51,967 nt of DNA from an uncultured Clostridia bacterium (GTDB taxonomy: Bacteria; Bacillota; Clostridia; Oscillospirales; JAAYOS01), in contig CALXFK010000069.1 in assembly GCA_944387575.1 (NCBI GenBank), positions 1 through 51,967 on the forward strand, given 5' to 3'. The translations under genes were made by a program, and so were the position numbers. The notes beneath the pieces were generated by a model. The model saw only the letters and a program-made list of their open reading frames with translations, was not told the DNA's origin and did no database searches. Every line of letters begins with the position of its first letter. Positions within the stretch are counted from its first letter, which is position 1. Positions 50,511 to 51,967 of the stretch are shown here, in pieces.

Positions 50511-50930
50511 ATGGACAAGTCGATAAGCGAGATGGTGGATGCGTCTCTGAAACGCATAAGAGAAATGACCGATGTCAGTATGATAATCGGTGAAAAGATA
50601 GTCGCTGAGGATGGGACGACCATTATACCGGTCTCCAAAGTGTCGGTCGGTTTTGCATCGGGAGGAAGCGATTTCGGAAAAAAGAACGACGGTGTCGCGC
50701 CTAACTTCGGCGGTGGTGTCGGTTCGGCTATGAGGATAACCCCGGTTGCATTTCTCGTTGTTTCGAATGGCAACGTCCGCATACTGCCGGTCACACAGAG
50801 TGAATCTGGTCCTCTTGACCGCGCGGTCGATCTGATACCGGAGATCATAGACAAGATATCCTCCGCTATCGACAAAAAGAAGAAAAAGGACGATGCGCAG
50901 GGCGATTCGGAAGAATCTGCATGCGAATGA
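50511..50930 (+). CDS. ytfJ: GerW family sporulation protein
   Basis: 139 residues. The YtfJ/GerW pattern is clear: ISEMVDASLKRIREMTDVSMIIGEKIVAEDGTTIIPVSKVSVGFASGGSDF, a Gly-rich middle (FGGGVGSAMRITPVAFLVV) and a C-terminal helix with a Lys/acidic tail. In B. subtilis GerW is needed for spore germination with L-alanine. The ATG has no SD close by; AGGAGG is at 50476-50481 with a small hairpin (CGCCggtatctGGCG, 50485-50499) between. A strong terminator follows. Confidence 0.9.
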   Translation: MDKSISEMVDASLKRIREMTDVSMIIGEKIVAEDGTTIIPVSKVSVGFASGGSDFGKKNDGVAPNFGGGVGSAMRITPVAFLVVSNGNVRILPVTQSESGPLDRAVDLIPEIIDKISSAIDKKKKKDDAQGDSEESACE

Positions 50931-50940
50931 CCGAATAATG

Positions 50941-50979
50941 AAAATCACCCGGCGTTATACTACGCTGGGTGATTTTTTT
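50941..50979 (+). terminator. Strong rho-independent terminator, overlaps the next gene's start
   Basis: A 15-bp stem (50941-50955 with 50962-50976, one G-U pair) closes a 6-base loop and is followed by a T run to 50979. The TTG start of the next gene (50978) is inside the T run, and its SD-like GGGTGA is in the stem. Confidence 0.92.
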
Positions 50980-51967
50980 GAGAAAAACTGCTTTTATACT
51001 TCTTTTTGCCGTTCTGCTCACCGCAAACGTCCGCGCAGAGGGGAATGTACCCTCTGTTTCTGCCGCTGCGTGGGCGGTGTGCGACGTAACAAGCGGACGT
51101 ATCCTCGCGGGCGGAAACGCGGATCAAGTTCTGCCGATGGCGTCCACGACCAAAATAATGACCGCGCTTATCGCATGTGAGGAGTACCGTGCAGATACGG
51201 AAATCACAATAACTCCGGAATGCTACGCAGAGGGCTCATCGATGTACCTGCGCGATGGGGAGACGGTCAGCGTCGAGGAACTGGTTTACGGGTTGATGCT
51301 GATGAGCGGTAACGACGCCGCGCGTGCCCTTGCGTTGAACTACGAGGGCGGGTACGACGCATTTGTAGCACGAATGAATGAACGTGCGGATGAACTCGGT
51401 CTGGAGGACACATCGTTTGTCACGCCGAACGGACTTGATGCAGACGGTCACCACACCACGGCGCGGGAACTCGCACGGCTCGCGGCGTATGCGCTGTCCA
51501 ACGAGACATTCAGAAAGGTTGTATCGACCACACGCGCCACGGTCGCCGGTCGCAGCATGTACAACCATAACAAGCTGCTCACATTCTGCGATGATTGCAC
51601 CGGGGTAAAGACGGGGTATACAAAGAAGGCGGGGCGCTGCCTGGTGTCCTCGTTCAGCGACGGAATAAACGAGATAGTTATAGTGACGCTGAATGCGCCG
51701 GACGACTGGCGCGATCACATGAAACTGCGCGACTGGGCGTTTGAAAATTATTCCGCGCACACGCTTATCGGTCAGGGTGAGACGGCGGTCACGATAGACG
51801 TGATGGGCGGAGATGCCGATCGGATGACAACTGTTGCGGAAGCGAAGGCGGAGGTGCTGCTCAGCGAGCAGGAGGCTGCACGGGTGAACTGCGAGATACT
51901 GGCGCCGCACTTCACATATGCACCGGTGCGTGCAGGGGATCCGTGTGGGGAGCTCGTTTACAGCCTT
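50978..51967 (+). CDS. D-alanyl-D-alanine carboxypeptidase, S11 (partial)
   Basis: 330 residues are visible before the window ends. A signal peptide (RKTAFILLFAVLLTANVRAEG) leads to a peptidase S11 domain: SxxK as MASTTKIMTAL, SGN as LMSGNDAARAL, and KTG as CTGVKTGYTKKAG. It removes the last D-Ala from the peptidoglycan pentapeptide outside the cell; DacF/DacB-type enzymes act in spore cortex maturation, and the neighbourhood with ytfJ fits dacF or dacB. TTG 50978 gives the whole signal peptide; GTG 50969 would add three residues (VIF). The C-terminal PBP5-associated domain begins near the edge. Confidence 0.9.
   Translation, partial: MRKTAFILLFAVLLTANVRAEGNVPSVSAAAWAVCDVTSGRILAGGNADQVLPMASTTKIMTALIACEEYRADTEITITPECYAEGSSMYLRDGETVSVEELVYGLMLMSGNDAARALALNYEGGYDAFVARMNERADELGLEDTSFVTPNGLDADGHHTTARELARLAAYALSNETFRKVVSTTRATVAGRSMYNHNKLLTFCDDCTGVKTGYTKKAGRCLVSSFSDGINEIVIVTLNAPDDWRDHMKLRDWAFENYSAHTLIGQGETAVTIDVMGGDADRMTTVAEAKAEVLLSEQEAARVNCEILAPHFTYAPVRAGDPCGELVYSL

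Noticed and set aside
1..51967. CRISPR arrays, insertion sequences, prophage, tRNA or rRNA genes
   Set aside because: I found no regularly spaced repeats, transposase or phage motifs, terminal inverted repeats with target duplications, or tRNA-like cloverleaf sequences.

Overview
The window looks like the chromosome of a spore-forming, Gram-positive member of the Clostridia (Oscillospiraceae or Ruminococcaceae-like, probably an uncultured gut lineage). The reasons are moderately high GC with many GAG, GCG and CTC codons, the gene neighbourhoods recA-recX-rimO-pgsA, DUF1385-prmC, TIGR03960-TIGR03936 and scpA-scpB-DUF2953-ytfJ-dac, sporulation-type genes (a SpoIVFA/SpoIVFB-like pair, GerW/YtfJ, polysaccharide deacetylases), and strong Shine-Dalgarno (SD) sequences, often before TTG or GTG starts. 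I see no rRNA, tRNA, phage, insertion sequence or CRISPR array.

Layout. 1-4.8 kb holds single genes: a MATE pump, an anchored hypothetical protein, a cyclase-family hydrolase, a DUF4830 protein and a sugar-phosphate isomerase interrupted by an in-frame TAG. 4.8-9.9 kb (minus) is a two-component system followed by an ABC exporter, with a terminator-like hairpin between the two parts. 9.9-10.1 kb is a gene-free block of hairpins and repeated extended -10 elements, next to a small membrane-anchored LysR-domain-like protein. 10.7-16.7 kb (minus) is a five-gene operon that resembles dlt but is not a standard dlt operon: adenylation enzyme, GNAT acetyltransferase, acyl carrier protein, MBOAT acyltransferase, and a DltD/SGNH-like domain fused to a NodB deacetylase. 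This is the most unusual system in the window.

16.7-24.8 kb holds fumC, a nitroreductase-SDR pair, a small ThyA-family gene coupled to an FNT channel, a GNAT, rpsB-tsf and gluQ. 24.9-28.4 kb is a lipoprotein-response regulator-histidine kinase operon whose promoter suggests a leaderless message and carries a palindromic operator candidate. 28.5-40.7 kb is a dense housekeeping run (DUF1385, prmC, recA, recX, rimO, pgsA, cysE, cysS, polA, a low-molecular-weight phosphatase, rimI, tsaD), most genes overlapping or nearly so. 40.7-52 kb holds a membrane protein, a deacetylase, the SpoIVF-like pair, the radical SAM pair, a site-2 protease, scpAB, DUF2953, an esterase inserted in that neighbourhood, ytfJ, and a D,D-carboxypeptidase cut by the window edge.

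Stop codons are mainly TGA and TAA. TAG ends eight genes. Two of these TAGs, in the isomerase and in rpsB, are followed by an in-frame, coding-like tail that looks like the normal C-terminus of the family.
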